The notes: generated by a model from the sequence alone, not told the origin. Shown: positions 1 to 11,745, counted from the first letter of the stretch. The stretch: 48,285 bases of DNA from Reclinomonas americana ATCC 50394 (GCA_048213135.1 PS015169.1:85733-134017); one strand, 5' to 3'. Translations and numbers: made by a program.

Positions 1-135
1 CACAGACAGACAGACCTCAGCACTGAGCGCAGTCAGCTGCAGGAACGGACTGAAGCCGAGAATACAGCACAAGCACAAGTCGACCGGCAGCACGCGCTCT
101 TCTCGTCTCTTGAGGACATGATACGCACTAGGCTG
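1..135 (+). CDS. Possible coiled-coil exon of an upstream gene (partial)
   Basis: The frame that starts at base 1 is open and reads as a charged, Glu/Gln-rich helix (for example LSTERSQLQERTEAE, then VDRQHALFSSLEDM). This resembles the end of a coiled-coil protein whose main body lies left of the window. The same frame stays open into the hydroxylase first exon, so the stop or donor site cannot be placed. It could instead be a 5' extension of the hydroxylase, or chance. I give it only because the heptad-like composition differs from the following sequence. Confidence 0.28.
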
Positions 136-243
136 GTCCTGCACATGAGCGCCAGTGCGCAGCTCATCACTGCGCATCCGTCACCACTGTCGGTTGACAA
201 CGAAGGACGAGGACGCACCTGTCCTTCCGATTACCTCCGATTG

Positions 244-2368
244 ATGACTGTTGCAGCGCCGGTGCAACGCTCCTTTGGTGTGTGGCTCCTTCGCGGCTTG
301 GCCATCACCACTCTCCTCTCTGTGTTTGTGTTGCACTGCGCGTTCTGGGACGAGCTCACTGCGGATGCATGGCAATGGGTCCGCAGTTGTCGCCTCGGGC
401 GCATTCAGTTCTTTGAGGTATGCCTGCTCATCAGTGGCACTCTATCCTCCACTGACATTGGCGAACCAGGCGTTCTGGCCTGTGATTGTATACGGCGTCA
501 CATGCAGTTCTGTTGGGAGAGACAACTCACTCGTACTGATCGTTGCTTGATTGCTCATCGTCTCACTGCAGCACCATTCATGCTGATGGATCTCATGCCG
601 AGTGTGTTTGGTGCGTACAAGATCGCCGAGCATAAGCAGCACAAGCAGCGCAAGGTGGATCAGCGAGTCAAGGCCTCACTATTGGATGTTGCGGTGTTCT
701 TGTGTTGAGCTGTCACACGTTCACTGCAGCTGCTCACACTGCATGCTGAGCCAGACGGTGGTGTACGTGCTCCCGCCGTTCTGCATTGAGATGGTGAAGC
801 GGAACCGTGGGGCCATGATGGATGCCACGCCAGCACCCTCGGCCGCGCATCTCGTCCTCTTCACCTGCGTCAACGTGCTGATCTTTGACGTGTTCTTCAC
901 CGTCGTGCACGTGGCGCTGCACAGGAGCTCCTGGCTGATGAGCCGTGTGCACTCGGTGCATCATCAGTACACAGATGCCACGTACTGCTCCGACACGAAT
1001 CGGTGAGTGAGACTACCCACGGTGTTGGTGCCGGAGATCTCACTCCTCGTAGGTTGCATCCGGTGGAGCGACTGGCGCTGGTGTTCTCTGCCGCCGGTGC
1101 TCTGCGACTTACGGCCGCTCATCCGTTCGTTCGCATCACATTCACGGCTGTGGAGGTGTTCCTGCTGGTGAGGAGGGAGGAAAAAGGAGGAGGAGGAGGA
1201 GGAGGAGGGGGAGGAGGAGGAGGAGGAGGAGGAGGAGGAGGAGGAGGAGGAGGAGGAGGAGGAGGAGGAGGAGGAGGAGGAGGAGGAGGGAGGAGGAGGA
1301 GAGGAGAGAGANNNNNNNNNNNNNNNNNNNNNNNNNNNNNNNNNNNNNNNNNNNNNNNNNNNNNNNNNNNNNNNNNNNNNNNNNNNNNNNNNNNNNNNNN
1401 NNNNNNNNNNNNNNNNNNNNNNNNNNNNNNNNNNNNNNNNNNNNNNNNNNNNNNNNNNNNNNNNNNNNNNNNNNNNNNNNNNNNNNNNNNNNNNNNNNNN
1501 NNNNNNNNNNNNNNNNNNNNNNNNNNNNNNNNNNNNNNNNNNNNNNNNNNNNNNNNNNNNNNNNNNNNNNNNNNNNNNNNNNNNNNNNNNNNNNNNNNNN
1601 NNNNNNNNNNNNNNNNNNNNNNNNNNNNNNNNNNNNNNNNNNNNNNNNNNNNNNNNNNNNNNNNNNNNNNNNNNNNNNNNNNNNNNNNNNNNNNNNNNNN
1701 NNNNNNNNNNNNNNNNNNNNNNNNNNNNNNNNNNNNNNNNNNNNNNNNNNNNNNNNNNNNNNNNNNNNNNNNNNNNNNNNNNNNNNNNNNNNNNNNNNNN
1801 NNNNNNNNNNNNNNNNNNNNNNNNNNNNNNNNNNNNNNNNNNNNNNNNNNNNNNNNNNNNNNNNNNNNNNNNNNNNNNNNNNNNNNNNNNNNNNNNNNNN
1901 NNNNNNNNNNNNNNNNNNNNNNNNNNNNNNGAAGAAGAAGAAGAAGAAGAAGAAGAAGAAAATCGAAAGATCTACACAGGGACGCCAACAACACGTGAAC
2001 AGAAGGAAATCGAGGGAAGAAAGAGAGACTGGGAGAGCGTGTGAGTGTAGAGTGACAGTGTGGCAATGCGTGAGAAGAGTAACAAGAAGAGTGTGTGAGA
2101 GAGCATGTGCTGTTTGATGGTGGCAGCGGGAGTGTGGCCTCACACGCATGGCGCACAGACTCAAAACCACTGCTGCTACGACTTTCCGTGGATGCTGCAC
2201 CACGTGGTTGGCGCAACGAAGGACGGGCCTGTCATGCTCGGCCCGCGAGAGCACACCGTGCATCACCAGACGGGTGGTGGCCATCTGTCCGCGCACTTTC
2301 GGTTCGTGGACGTGCTTCGCGTCAAGTGTGAGGCGTACTGGCGCGCGCACTCCATGCCTGTGAGGTGA
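244..2368 (+). CDS. Fatty acid hydroxylase / sterol desaturase family enzyme
   Basis: Predicted membrane-bound di-iron oxygenase that hydroxylates or desaturates a sterol or fatty-acyl substrate, probably in the ER. Six exons splice in frame to 301 residues: 244-417, 470-506, 572-693, 755-1002, 1053-1167, 2159-2368, all GT-AG. The three histidine clusters of the family are present: HVALH (163-167), HSVHH (177-181) and HTVHH (264-268). The stretch YDFPW before the third cluster is also typical. Hydrophobic segments lie at about 15-35 and 140-162. Length is normal for the family. The start at 244 gives the best N-terminus, but the frame is open further upstream. The last intron (about 990 bases) carries purine triplet repeats and a gap. 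Substrate (C4-methylsterol, C25, sphingoid base) cannot be told. The gene converges with the phosphotransferase at 2450. Confidence 0.82.
1182..1963 (+). repeat. (GGA)n and (GAA)n microsatellite flanking a gap, inside an intron
   Basis: On the + strand about 115 bases of GGA repeat lead into an N run (1312-1930), followed by (GAA)n to 1963. All of it lies in the last intron of the hydroxylase and is purine on the sense strand. The long open frames across it are artefacts of the repeat and the Ns. Confidence 0.9.
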
Positions 2369-2449
2369 TCGATGGTGGTGTGTGTCAAAAATGTACAGAG
2401 CCTTGTGATGCCGGAACATGCTTGGCCGATGACGCTCTTCACTTCAACG

Positions 2450-3316
2450 TCACCTCAGATTGAAGAACGCCCACTGCAAGCGTTGTGCGGCCGTCAGCGT
2501 CACCGCCACGGTGAACAGCAACAAGAGCGGCACGAAAGCACCGGGGAAGCATAGCCAGGCCGTGAAGGTGACCTGCAAGCAGAGGATGAGCGATGCAAGT
2601 CGGCCACTCACTCGCGTGAACAAAACAAAACGAACCAAGGTCTCCGTGCCCTCGACGAGACCCGGTTGCATCTCCAGCGTGGTCAGCCGTGTGGCTCCAG
2701 CAGCGGATGCACGCTTGTCGAGAATGCCACTCAGCAGCATCCACGACGCATTGCAGAGCACGACAGACGCCTGGAAGCATGCGACCAGCGCCCACACCTT
2801 CGGTTCCGCCGAGTGATACCCAACGGCCATGCCGATCGGGATCCAGCAATATACGACAAAGTCGACCATGAGGTCTATCGCGATGATCAGTGACGGTCTT
2901 CAGAGGAGAAGTGGTCGCGCGGCTCACCCAGGTAACCGCCAAAGTCACTCTGCTGCTTCGTTTCTCGTGCCACCAGACCGTCGACACCATCCAGCACTCG
3001 ATTGATCAACCACAGCACGAGTGCCAATGTCGGACTGACAGCACAGTGATCAGATGGATGCACACAGACAGGTGACATCGGGAAAGGGCACACACCATTG
3101 TATGCAGCACGCGAGTCCCGACAGCACACCAAACAGTCCACCGATGCACGTGATGGTGTTTGGGTGGACTCGAGCGCTGAACGATCGGAGAAACACGTGA
3201 GGCGATGAGAGGGAGTGCAGAAAGCGAAGCTGATCTTGCGTGCCGCACCGGATGAACGGTGTGACTAGGTGTGCACACAGGCTGTCTTTCCACTGTCTCA
3301 GCGCCGTGTCGAACAT
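2450..3316 (-). CDS. CDP-alcohol phosphatidyltransferase family protein
   Basis: Integral membrane enzyme expected to move a phospho-alcohol head group from a CDP-linked donor to an acceptor alcohol. Three exons (3096-3316, 2928-3034, 2450-2874) join to 250 residues. The full class signature is intact across a splice junction: D89-x2-D92-G93-x2-A96-R97-x8-G106-x3-D110-x3-D114. These residues bind the metals and the CDP. An upstream PNTITCIGG segment matches the usual start of the first core helix, and four or more hydrophobic segments follow. The chosen start (MFDTALRQW) leaves about 35 residues before the core; upstream sequence is open but poorly protein-like. The C-terminal half carries an EGTET motif. 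From memory, this motif with NRVLDGVDG is commoner in short bacterial members than in eukaryotic choline/ethanolamine phosphotransferases. Substrate is unknown. It converges with the hydroxylase, with stops 81 bases apart. Confidence 0.8.
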
Positions 3317-3917
3317 GCAGGGTGGAGGAGAATTGAACGTCGCCGGATTGTCCCTGCAGCTGGTGGTGGTCGTCACAGCAAAGGCTCGAGGGCAGAGAAG
3401 AGCAAGGGCAGAGTGTCGAGGGGGAAGGGCAGCTGGCCATGGCGTGGGTGTGTTCGTGTCAATCGCGACGTCGACGTCCGGATCTTGCTCCGGGCAAGGC
3501 AATCGCGAACGGGAAAGCCTGTCATAAACCCCGAGAGCTTTGGATCTGAGCGCCAGAGAACTAAGGAGCGTGGACACAGTTGCTTTCCGACGCACCACAG
3601 AATTCGAATTTCTGTGCAACGTTAACGCCTCACTCCAGCCGGTACGACATTTTAGCAGAAGCATCACACTTGCAGTAGGGCTTCCGCGCATCGCTCCACC
3701 TGATCGGAGACGTTGCAGGTGCACGTACACCTTTCAAAAACCCGACAGGACAATGCAACGGACACAAAAAACGGGCCGTGAAGTCGCGTCATTGGCCCTC
3801 ATTGCACGAGTGAGCTTTTCTGTGTCTCTCCTTTCCTCACACTCTTCCCTCTCTCTCTCTCTCTATCAAACGAGTGAGTGATCAGCGTGAGAGTGAGTGA
3901 GTGAGTGACAGTGGAGA
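3317..3917. other. Intergenic, divergent 5' ends
   Basis: Presumed promoter region between the leftward phosphotransferase and the rightward PH-domain gene. It holds a short CT tract near 3850 and a GTGA-rich stretch just before the PH-gene start. I see no TATA box or other convincing element. Alternative upstream starts for the phosphotransferase fall here. Confidence 0.5.
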
Positions 3918-6900
3918 ATGAAGCGATTTCAGTTGCAACGAGTGGTGGGCAATGGACTCACACTGCCGCGCGTGATCGACATTGATGAGAACGCAAGGTG
4001 TGTGTCTCAGAGAGAGAGAAAGAGAGAGCGAATAAGAGAGAGTCATGAGCGATTGTGATCGATACACTCACTCATTCACTCACTCACTCTCTCGCTCACT
4101 CACTCTCTCTCTCTCACAGTCGCTCTCTCTCTCTCTCTCTCTCGCTCACTCACTCACTCACTCACACACACACTCACTCACTCACTCACTCATTNNNNNN
4201 NNNNNNNNNNNNNNCACTCACTCACTCACTCACTCACTCACTCACACACACACACACTCACTCACTCACTCACTCACTCACTCACTCACACGCTCACTCA
4301 CTCACTCACTCACTCACTCACTCACTCTCTCTCTCTCTCCTTTCCCTCCCTCCCTCCCTCTCCCACTCACCCACCCACTCACTCACTCACTCACTCACTC
4401 ACACACACTCACTCACTCACTCTCTCTCACACACACACACTCCCTACCCTTCCCTTCCCCTTGCCTCACTCGCTCACCCCTCTCTCCTTCCCTTCCTTCC
4501 CATCCCTCCTCCTCACAGGACCATCTCCACCTTCAACCCCACCGACGACCACCTGCCGATCACGCACTCGATCACAGAGATTGCCCGATTGGAGTTGCGA
4601 AAGAGGCGATCGCTCTTCTTCATCTTCCTCACGCGTGACTGACTGATCTCACCACGTGCGCAGTGTGGCTCCGGAGGTTCCCGATGGTCGTGGATTGGTG
4701 CTGCAGATGCAGGGCATGAAAGAGTTGAGAATACGAGGGAGAAGCACAGGGAGTGACTGAGACAGAGACAGCTACGAGCTGTGCGAGGCAGAGCAGGGAA
4801 AGAGACTGCTATCCATCGCTCATGCTGTCCGCTTCAACAATTGCCCTTAACTCTTTGCTATTTTCTCTCTGCGCCACAGGCAAACGTACATTGCGCGATC
4901 CAGCGATGTGTGCGTCCAGATCTGCAATCTGGTCAACAGCTTGCGAGTGCATGCGCCGATGGTTGCGTCTCTTGGCGTCGAGTTTTTTGTTTTGTTGTGT
5001 GGTCCTCATGTCTTGTTTCAGACGCGCGATACGGCGCCTGTCGTGCACGATGGTCACCTCTACCGCATCATGCACACGCATGCGGGAGCTCCGTCGTCTT
5101 GGTGAGCCGAGTGACAGAACGGGATGGGTGTCGTGAGCAGCTCAGAGTTCGGAACAGTCAGCTCAGCGCATAGTCCGCACACAGCTCAGCGCACCGCTTT
5201 CACGCAGCTCAGCGCACCGCTTTCACGCAGCTCAGCGCACCGCTTTCACGCAGCTCAGCGCACCGCTTTCACGCAGCTCAGCGCACCGCTTTCACGCAGC
5301 TCAGCGCACCGCTTTCACGCAGCTCAGCGCTCTGCTTTCACGCAGCTCAGCGTTCTGCTTTCACGCAGCTCAGCGCTCTGCTTTCACGCAGCTCAGCGCT
5401 CTGCTCTCACGCAGCTCAGCGCTCTGCTTTCTCGCAGCTCAGCGCACTGCTTTCTCGCAGCTCAGCGCACTGCTTTCTCGCAGCTCAGCGCACTGCTTTC
5501 ACGCAGCTCGGCACACCGCTTTCTCGCAGCTCAGCGCACTGCTTTCACACAGCGCAGCACACCGCTTTCACGCAGCTCAGCGCTCTGCTCTCACGCAGCT
5601 CAGCGCACTGCTTTCACGCAGCTCAGCGCACTGCTTTCACGCAGCTCAGCGCACTGCTTTCACGCAGCTCAGCGCACTGCTTTCACGCAGCTCAGCGCAC
5701 CGCTTTCACACAGCGCAGCACACCGCTTTCACGNNNNNNNNNNNNNNNNNNNNNNNNNNNNNNNNNNNNNNNNNNNNNNNNNNNNNNNNNNNNNNNNNNN
5801 NNNNNNNNNNNNNNNNNNNNNNNNNNNNNNNNNNNNNNNNNNNNNNNNNNNNNNNNNNNNNNNNNNNNNNNNNNNNNNNNNNNNNNNNNNNNNNCTCAGC
5901 GCTCTGCTCTCACGCAGCTCAGCGCTCTGCTCTCACGCAGCTCAGCGCACCGCTTTCACGCAGCTCGGCACGCTGCTCTCACGCAGCTCAGCGCTCTGCT
6001 CTCACGCAGCTCAGCGCTCTGCTCTCACGCAGCTCAGCGCTCTGCTCTCACGCAGCTCAGCGCTCTGCTCTCACGCAGCTCAGCGCACTGCTTTCTCGCA
6101 GCTCAGCGCGCTGCTTTCACGCAGCTCAGCGCACTGCTTTTCACGCAGCTCAGCGCACTGCTTTCTCGCAGCTCAGCGCACTGCTTTCTCGCAGCTCAGC
6201 GCACTGCTTTCTCGCAGCTCAGCGCACTGCTTTCTCGCAGCTCAGCGCACTGCTTTCTCGCAGCTCAGCGCACTGCTTTCTCGCAGCTCAGCGCACTGCT
6301 TTCTCGCAGCTCAGCGCACTGCTTTCTCGCAGCTCAGCACGTCGCTTTCCTTCTCCCTCCCCCTCCTTTCTTCTTCTCCCCTTTCCTCATCCTCCTCCTC
6401 TTGCCCCTCTTCCCTTTCTCTCCGTCTCCTTTCCCCTCTCCCGCCCGCCCCCCGCTGACCTTCCCCCCATCCACATGCAGCGTCATCGAGTGGTTCACAC
6501 TCAGCGAGGACCGCATTCAGAGTGTGCTCTCGCGCGGCAGCCACGATGTGCTCTCAGACATGCCGGTAGCCGACATTCGATTCGTGCAACTCTCCGAGAA
6601 TCTGTACCCCACTCCCAGTGGCGATCTGTTCGTCTTTAGTACCATCACCGCCGATGCGGTCCTCACTGGTGCGTTAATCACGTGCTCCATTTTTTGTTTC
6701 TCAACCGGCACTCACTCTTCTCTCTCCACAGTCGGCTGTCGGACCGAGAACGAGCGAGCCACGTGGGTCAAGGCGATCCAAGCAGTTCGCGAGAGGCACC
6801 AAGTCGCGTCGCCGTCCTCTCTGTACTCGTCGGTGAGTAGCAATCCTTCGAATTGGCATTCTGTCTCCTCTCTCAATCCCCTTGTCTCTCCCTCCTTGTT

Positions 6901-8034
6901 TGCAGCGTCGACAGCACCAACACAGGCCCTCGTTGGCCGAGGAGATGGACTCGATGCCTGACTCGCCAGTGGCTCCAGCATCAGCTGCCGCCGCCGCCGC
7001 CGCCGCCGCCGCTCCGAACATGCAACAAATGGTCACCCCCACCCCCGATGCTCCCGTCTCCATGTCGTCGTTCGCGTCGCACCTGCCGTACGTCTCTGGC
7101 TCGCCCACACCCTACAGCAAGTCCAACGGGTCCATGGTGCTCAACTCGGCAGTGCGCGAGTCGCGCTCCTTTGTCGAGACACACCCACCGCACAGCGTCG
7201 CACCGACCAACATGAGTGCGCGCTCAACACCGGCTGCGACAGCTGCCGCCGCCGCCATTCGTCGCATCCCACTGAGTCTGGAGTCACTTTCGCACGATGG
7301 CGGCTCCACCAATGGGTACTACCACGACGCGCCATTCGACGATCGGTTCGACACACTTTCGCAACAGCTGCCTGGCTACCCGCGTCAGACAGAGCTGGGA
7401 CGAATCATGGATGTGACGTCGCCGAGACGGCACCCGCTGCACTTGTCGTACAAGCATCACGGGTGAATCAAATAGCGGCGATTAAGTGTTTGCTGTGTGC
7501 GTGAGCTCATTTCTTCTCTCACTTGCGCAGTCTCGGCATGGGTTCCGAGTTCGCCGTGAGTCAGTCGTCAACTGGCAAGAGCGTCAAAGGCTCGTCGTCG
7601 CGTGCCCTCTTTTTTCGAAGAGAGATTATCGCTTACCGTGCGCACTTCCGCAGATGCCAATCTCTCCAAGGACGCTTCAGTGCTGCGTGCACAGCGTGAT
7701 GCTGCGCACTTTTTGCAGAGTGCACTGCTTTCTGCGTTGCAAGGGGAGGAGGGCAAACTGACCGAGGAAGGTTGGTGTCACAATGAGTGCGCGCTTTTCT
7801 GGTGTGCTATTTTCCTCTCATGCCGAAGCTTTGTCGTGCAGTCAATCACAATCCGTCAGTCGTCGATCACTTCCTGACGTACCAGTCCATGATTCCCATC
7901 CTGGACATCCAGCTGCAGAATTTGTGGTTGCCGTCTGATCAGGAGTACTTGGAGAGTGTGGCTGGTCGTGCGCCGACAGAGGTGTGTTGATCGGAGATGG
8001 ATGAGCAGCGAGACCATTGTTTTCTCTCTCTCGG

Positions 8035-8076
<42 letters not shown>

Positions 8077-11000
8077 NNNNNNNNNNNNNNNNNNNNNNNN
8101 NNNNNNNNNNNNNNNNNNNNNNNNNNNNNNNNNNNNNNNNNNNNNNNNNNNNNNNNNNNNNNNNNNNNNNNNNNNNNNNNNNNNNNNNNNNNNNNNNNNN
8201 NNNNNNNNNNNNNNNNNNNNNNNNNNNNNNNNNNNNNNNNNNNNNNNNNNNNNNNNNNNNNNNNNNNNNNNNNNNNNNNNNNNNNNNNNNNNNNNNNNNN
8301 NNNNNNNNNNNNNNNNNNNNNNNNNNNNNNNNNNNNNNNNNNNNNNNNNNNNNNNNNNNNNNNNNNNNNNNNNNNNNNNNNNNNNNNNNNNNNNNNNNNN
8401 NNNNNNNNNNNNNNNNNNNNNNNNNNNNNNNNNNNNNNNNNNNNNNNNNNNNNNNNNNNNNNNNNNNNNNNNNNNNNNNNNNNNNNNNNNNNNNNNNNNN
8501 NNNNNNNNNNNNNNNNNNNNNNNNNNNNNNNNNNNNNNNNNNNNNNNNNNNTTCTCTCAGTCTCCCCTCTCTCGGTCTCTCTCTTCTCTCTCTCTCTCAT
8601 ACTCCCCTCCTTCCCCATGTCCCCCTTTCCCCTTTTCCCCTTTCCCCCCTGCACAGGACATGGTCCGCATGGTCCGCCGCGAAGAGGAAAAGCGACAGCT
8701 GGCCAAGCAAATGCGCGCCGAAGGCATCGAGCATGGTCTCGGCGATGTGCTGGACGCCACCCCCGCCGACGACAAACCACAATCGCCGAGTTTTGCCGCC
8801 ATGGATGCGAATGGCGGTCCATACTCGATGCGTGGACGCTACGCTGGATCCACCACGGCAACATCGGTCACGCCGTCTTCTGCGTCGGCCACCGCTGCAG
8901 CGGTGGCGGCTGGCGGTGTTGCAAATGGTCGGGGCCATGCTCTCCGCTCCCCGACCATCGACAAGGGCGAGACACAGGCTCCCGCCAGCGAACATGCAGG
9001 CGATTTTGTGCGTCACATAAGCACGTACGCTCATCGCTATCGAATCACTCACTTTCTTGATCTCCAATATGCAGACCTCCTTCCGCGAGATCCCCACACC
9101 ACGCGGCGACGGCTCACCTCCTCGGCAGACACCAGGTGGCCCCATGTCGGTGCCTGTTCCGCCGGCGGCAGCGGCGCCACGCGTCACTCCGGGTGCGCCC
9201 TCACCGCCGCCACCACCGCCAGCAGCAGCAGCACCAACCCCGCCACCTCAGTCTGCCCCTCCTGCTTCCTCCTCGTCCTCTATCCGCACCACTGACAGCT
9301 CGCTGTTGCTGGGTTCGTCCACGCCGCTCCCAGACGACCAGCAGCCTTCGCCGCGCAAGGAACGACGCGCTCGCCTTGCTGGTTCGACACCAACTGCTCC
9401 CGCATCCGCTGCCGCACCGCCTGCACCACAGCCCACAAGGTCAGGCACGACGACGGCGACAGCCGTCGCCTCGGATACCGCAGGCACATTTGTGCCACCG
9501 ACCGGTATGGCCTGGCCACCACCACCGCCGCTGATGGACTCGCCGGCGTCACCACCGGATCCACGCACCATCACCGTCACTAGCCCAATTCTCTCCGAGG
9601 ATGAAGACAGCAACCGCTCGCCGCAGCGCCTGGGCACGCCCAATCCCCTGCATCAGTCGAGGAGATTGCGGCGAGATGAGCAACCAGCTGCGGCTGCTGC
9701 TGCTCCAGCACCTCCACCTGCGCCTGCCCCAACACCAGCACGAGCTCCAGCCCCAGCACCTGCGCCACCTGCCCCAGTACCAGCACCACCGGCGGCAGCA
9801 CCTCCAGCACCTCCTCCGCAGGCGCCAACACCCGTGGGCGACGCATCATCCGCCGCCTCGTCGGCCAATTCGTCGCGCTCACAGACACCGGCAGCCGACG
9901 ACAATGTTGCGTCTCTGACGTGATGCGAAACACCATCGCTGCGATTACTGACAGTTTGTGTCCAACAGCCTCGCGCGGCGTCTCGCGAAAAGCTGAAAGC
10001 TCGTCTTCGTGAGAGGATGCAGGCGAGAGGTGATTCGCCCAGCACCGACGGTGCCATGTCTGTGTCGCCCAGTTGCGTACCTTGAGTCTCTTTTGGGTGC
10101 TGTTTCGTTTGCTGGCTCATTGGCGAAATGCAGGTGCGGAGTTGTTGGAACTCAGTCGCGGCACGACGCCCGTCACACCAGCGGCCGCCACGCCGAATTC
10201 CATGGATGGCACTGGTATGTCTCTGTGTGGTGCTGTCGAAAGCAAAGTGCCTCCATCTCACTCTCCAGTGCACAGGCGATGAGGCAGACGGAGATCAACG
10301 GAAGCGCATCCAGGCCGCCATTCAGGAGCGCTTGAAAGCCAAGCGGGCTGGTACGTACAGGCTCTCGCGCCTGATTGTCGTGCGTTTTTTATTGCTCTCG
10401 CTTTGTCGCTCTCCCCTTGTCGCTCTCGCCCCTTGTCGCTCTCGCCCCTTGTCGCTCTCGCCCCTTGTCGCTCTCGCCCCTTGTCGCTCTCGCCCCTTGT
10501 CGCTCTCGCCCCTTGTCGCTCTCGCCCCTTGTCGCTCTCGCCCCTTGTCGCTCTCGCCTCTTGTCGCTCTCGCCCCTTGTCGCTCTCGCCTCTTGTCGCT
10601 CTCGCCTCTTGTCGCTCTCGCCTCTTGTCGCTCTCGCCTCTTGTCGCTCTCGCCTCTTGTCGCTCTCGCTTCTTGTCGCTCTCGCTTCTTGTCGCTCTCG
10701 CTTCTTGTCGCTCTCGCTTCTTGTCGCTCTCGCTTCTTGTCGCTCTCGCTTCTTGTCGCTCTCGCTTCTTGTCGCTCTCGCTTCTTGTCGCTCTCGCTTC
10801 TTGTCGCTCTCGCTTCTTGTCGCTCTCGCTTCTTGTCGCTCTCGCTTTGTCGCTCTCTGTTCATCTCTCTCTCTCTCTCTATTCTCCCATCGTCCCCTCC
10901 CTTCATCCGCACTCCCTTTCTCTCTGTCCCTTCTCTCCCTCCTCCCCTGTTCCCCATCGCTCTTCCTCCTCCTCCCTCCCTTCTCACTGATTCCGTGTCG

Positions 11001-11745
11001 CAGAGCGCGCCGGAGGTGTCACTCCCACCGACAACAGTCCACGCGCAACTCCCGAGCTCGGTGCCAACGGCACCGCGCCGCTTACCACCTCTCCACAACC
11101 ACCCATGCCTGGCTCACCGGACTTTTCGTCCCCCTTCAAGGACTGGCGAGAGCAGAGTGTCGTAGTGTTGCGTCGCGCTGCATGCATTCTTTCCCATTGC
11201 CTGTGCTATCATCACTCCTCACATCTCCTCCCTCTCTCACAGTCGCCCACCCTCCCGCTCTCGCTCCCGGCCAGGGGAAGGAGACGGTCCTCAAGGTGCT
11301 GCTGGTGCGCCTCTCGGAACCGACTCGGACAGCATGATGCGCAAGGTGCTGCACGATGGCTTCAAGTTCAACAAGTTCTCCCAGTCGTCCAGCAGCCATC
11401 ACCAGCGCCACGTGTATGTGTCGCCAGACATGCAGTACATTATGTACTGCGACCCGAAGAAGCCCAAGGAGGTCAAGCAGGTGGCCGTCAGCGATGTGAA
11501 TGGCATTCTGGAGGGCCCCGTCGATGTGCCCACCTCGGTATTCCGGCGTGCTCCGAAGCCGTCGTGTACATTTACCATTGTATCCACCGGGCAGTCTCTC
11601 GGTGCGTCTGTGCCACGCAATGTCGTTTGCACTGTCGGATCTCGCTCATTCGCCCTTCCCGCGTGCAGTGCTGGAGACCGAGTGGGAGGACGAGAAGCGA
11701 ACGTGGATGGACGCCTTCAAGTGGCTGATTGCACACCGTCGCTGA
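3918..11745 (+). CDS. Multi-domain PH-domain protein with low-complexity linkers
   Basis: Large protein of about 15 exons, probably a membrane-phosphoinositide adaptor. The first exon (3918-3997) starts MKRFQLQRVV. Exons near 4519-4634, 4670-4740 and 4880-4990 look like a PH-like fold: strand-rich TFNPTDDHLP, then a closing helix ICNLVNSLR. The clearest PH domain is built from about 5037-5100, 6481-6671 and 6731-6834: GHLYRI and EWFTLSED strands, then the C-terminal helix ERATWVKAIQ. A long Ala/Pro/Ser-rich linker follows, with charged helices (MVRREEEKRQL near 8660, EKLKARLRERM near 9985, KRIQAAIQERL near 10300). A second PH domain ends the protein (11334-11745): GFKFNKFSQ, HVYVSPDMQYIMYCD, and the closing helix DEKRTWMDAFKWL. 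Most junctions are GT-AG and phase-consistent. The junctions around exons 2-4 are not resolved. I do not recognise the exact family. Confidence 0.68.
4044..4518 (+). repeat. (CTCA)n / (CT)n repeat in first intron of the PH gene
   Basis: CTCA tetranucleotide and CT dinucleotide tracts with a 20-base N run at 4195-4214. They fill the intron between exons 1 and 2. A purine tract (AGAGAGAGAAAGAG, about 4010-4043) lies just upstream in the same intron. Confidence 0.92.
5165..6345 (+). repeat. 23-bp minisatellite in a PH-gene intron
   Basis: Tandem unit of 23 bases, typified by CTCAGCGCACTGCTTTCTCG plus CAG. About 24 copies lie left of the gap 5734-5894 and about 19 right of it. Variants occur in blocks: CACCGCTTTCACG at the left, CTCTGCTCTCACG in the middle, CACTGCTTTCTCG at the right. 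No unit contains a stop codon in any forward frame, so the array reads as a false 444-codon ORF. Confidence 0.95.
8035..8655 (+). repeat. CT-rich intron with gap
   Basis: (CT)n from about 8038, an N run 8077-8551, then more CT-rich sequence up to the acceptor before 8657. It is an intron of the PH gene, between exons encoding VNHNPSVVDHF and MVRMVRREEE. Confidence 0.88.
10405..10860 (+). repeat. 16-bp minisatellite with graded variants
   Basis: About 27 tandem copies of a 16-base unit, CGCTCTCGCCCCTTGT, in an intron of the PH gene. The variable positions change along the array: CCCC at the left, CCTC or CTC in the middle, TTC at the right. Open frames through it on either strand (Ser/Leu/Val-rich or Arg/Glu/Ser-rich) are repeat artefacts. 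Confidence 0.94.

Noticed and set aside
1003-2419. Long frames of poly-Gly, poly-Pro or poly-Leu across 1119-2419
   Set aside because: They are made of GGA/GAA repeats and the N run in the hydroxylase intron.
5165-6345. Regular 23-base repeats as a CRISPR array
   Set aside because: Units are directly adjacent with no unique spacers, and the host gene is a spliced eukaryotic gene.
5124-6458. A 444-codon + strand frame of Ser/His/Ala repeats
   Set aside because: It is the 23-bp minisatellite, which lacks stops in every forward frame; it lies between two exons of the PH gene and contains Ns.
10128-11165. Long frames on both strands (Ser/Leu/Val-rich on +, Arg/Glu/Ser-rich SR-like on -)
   Set aside because: Both are readings of the 16-bp minisatellite in an intron; real PH-gene exons flank it.
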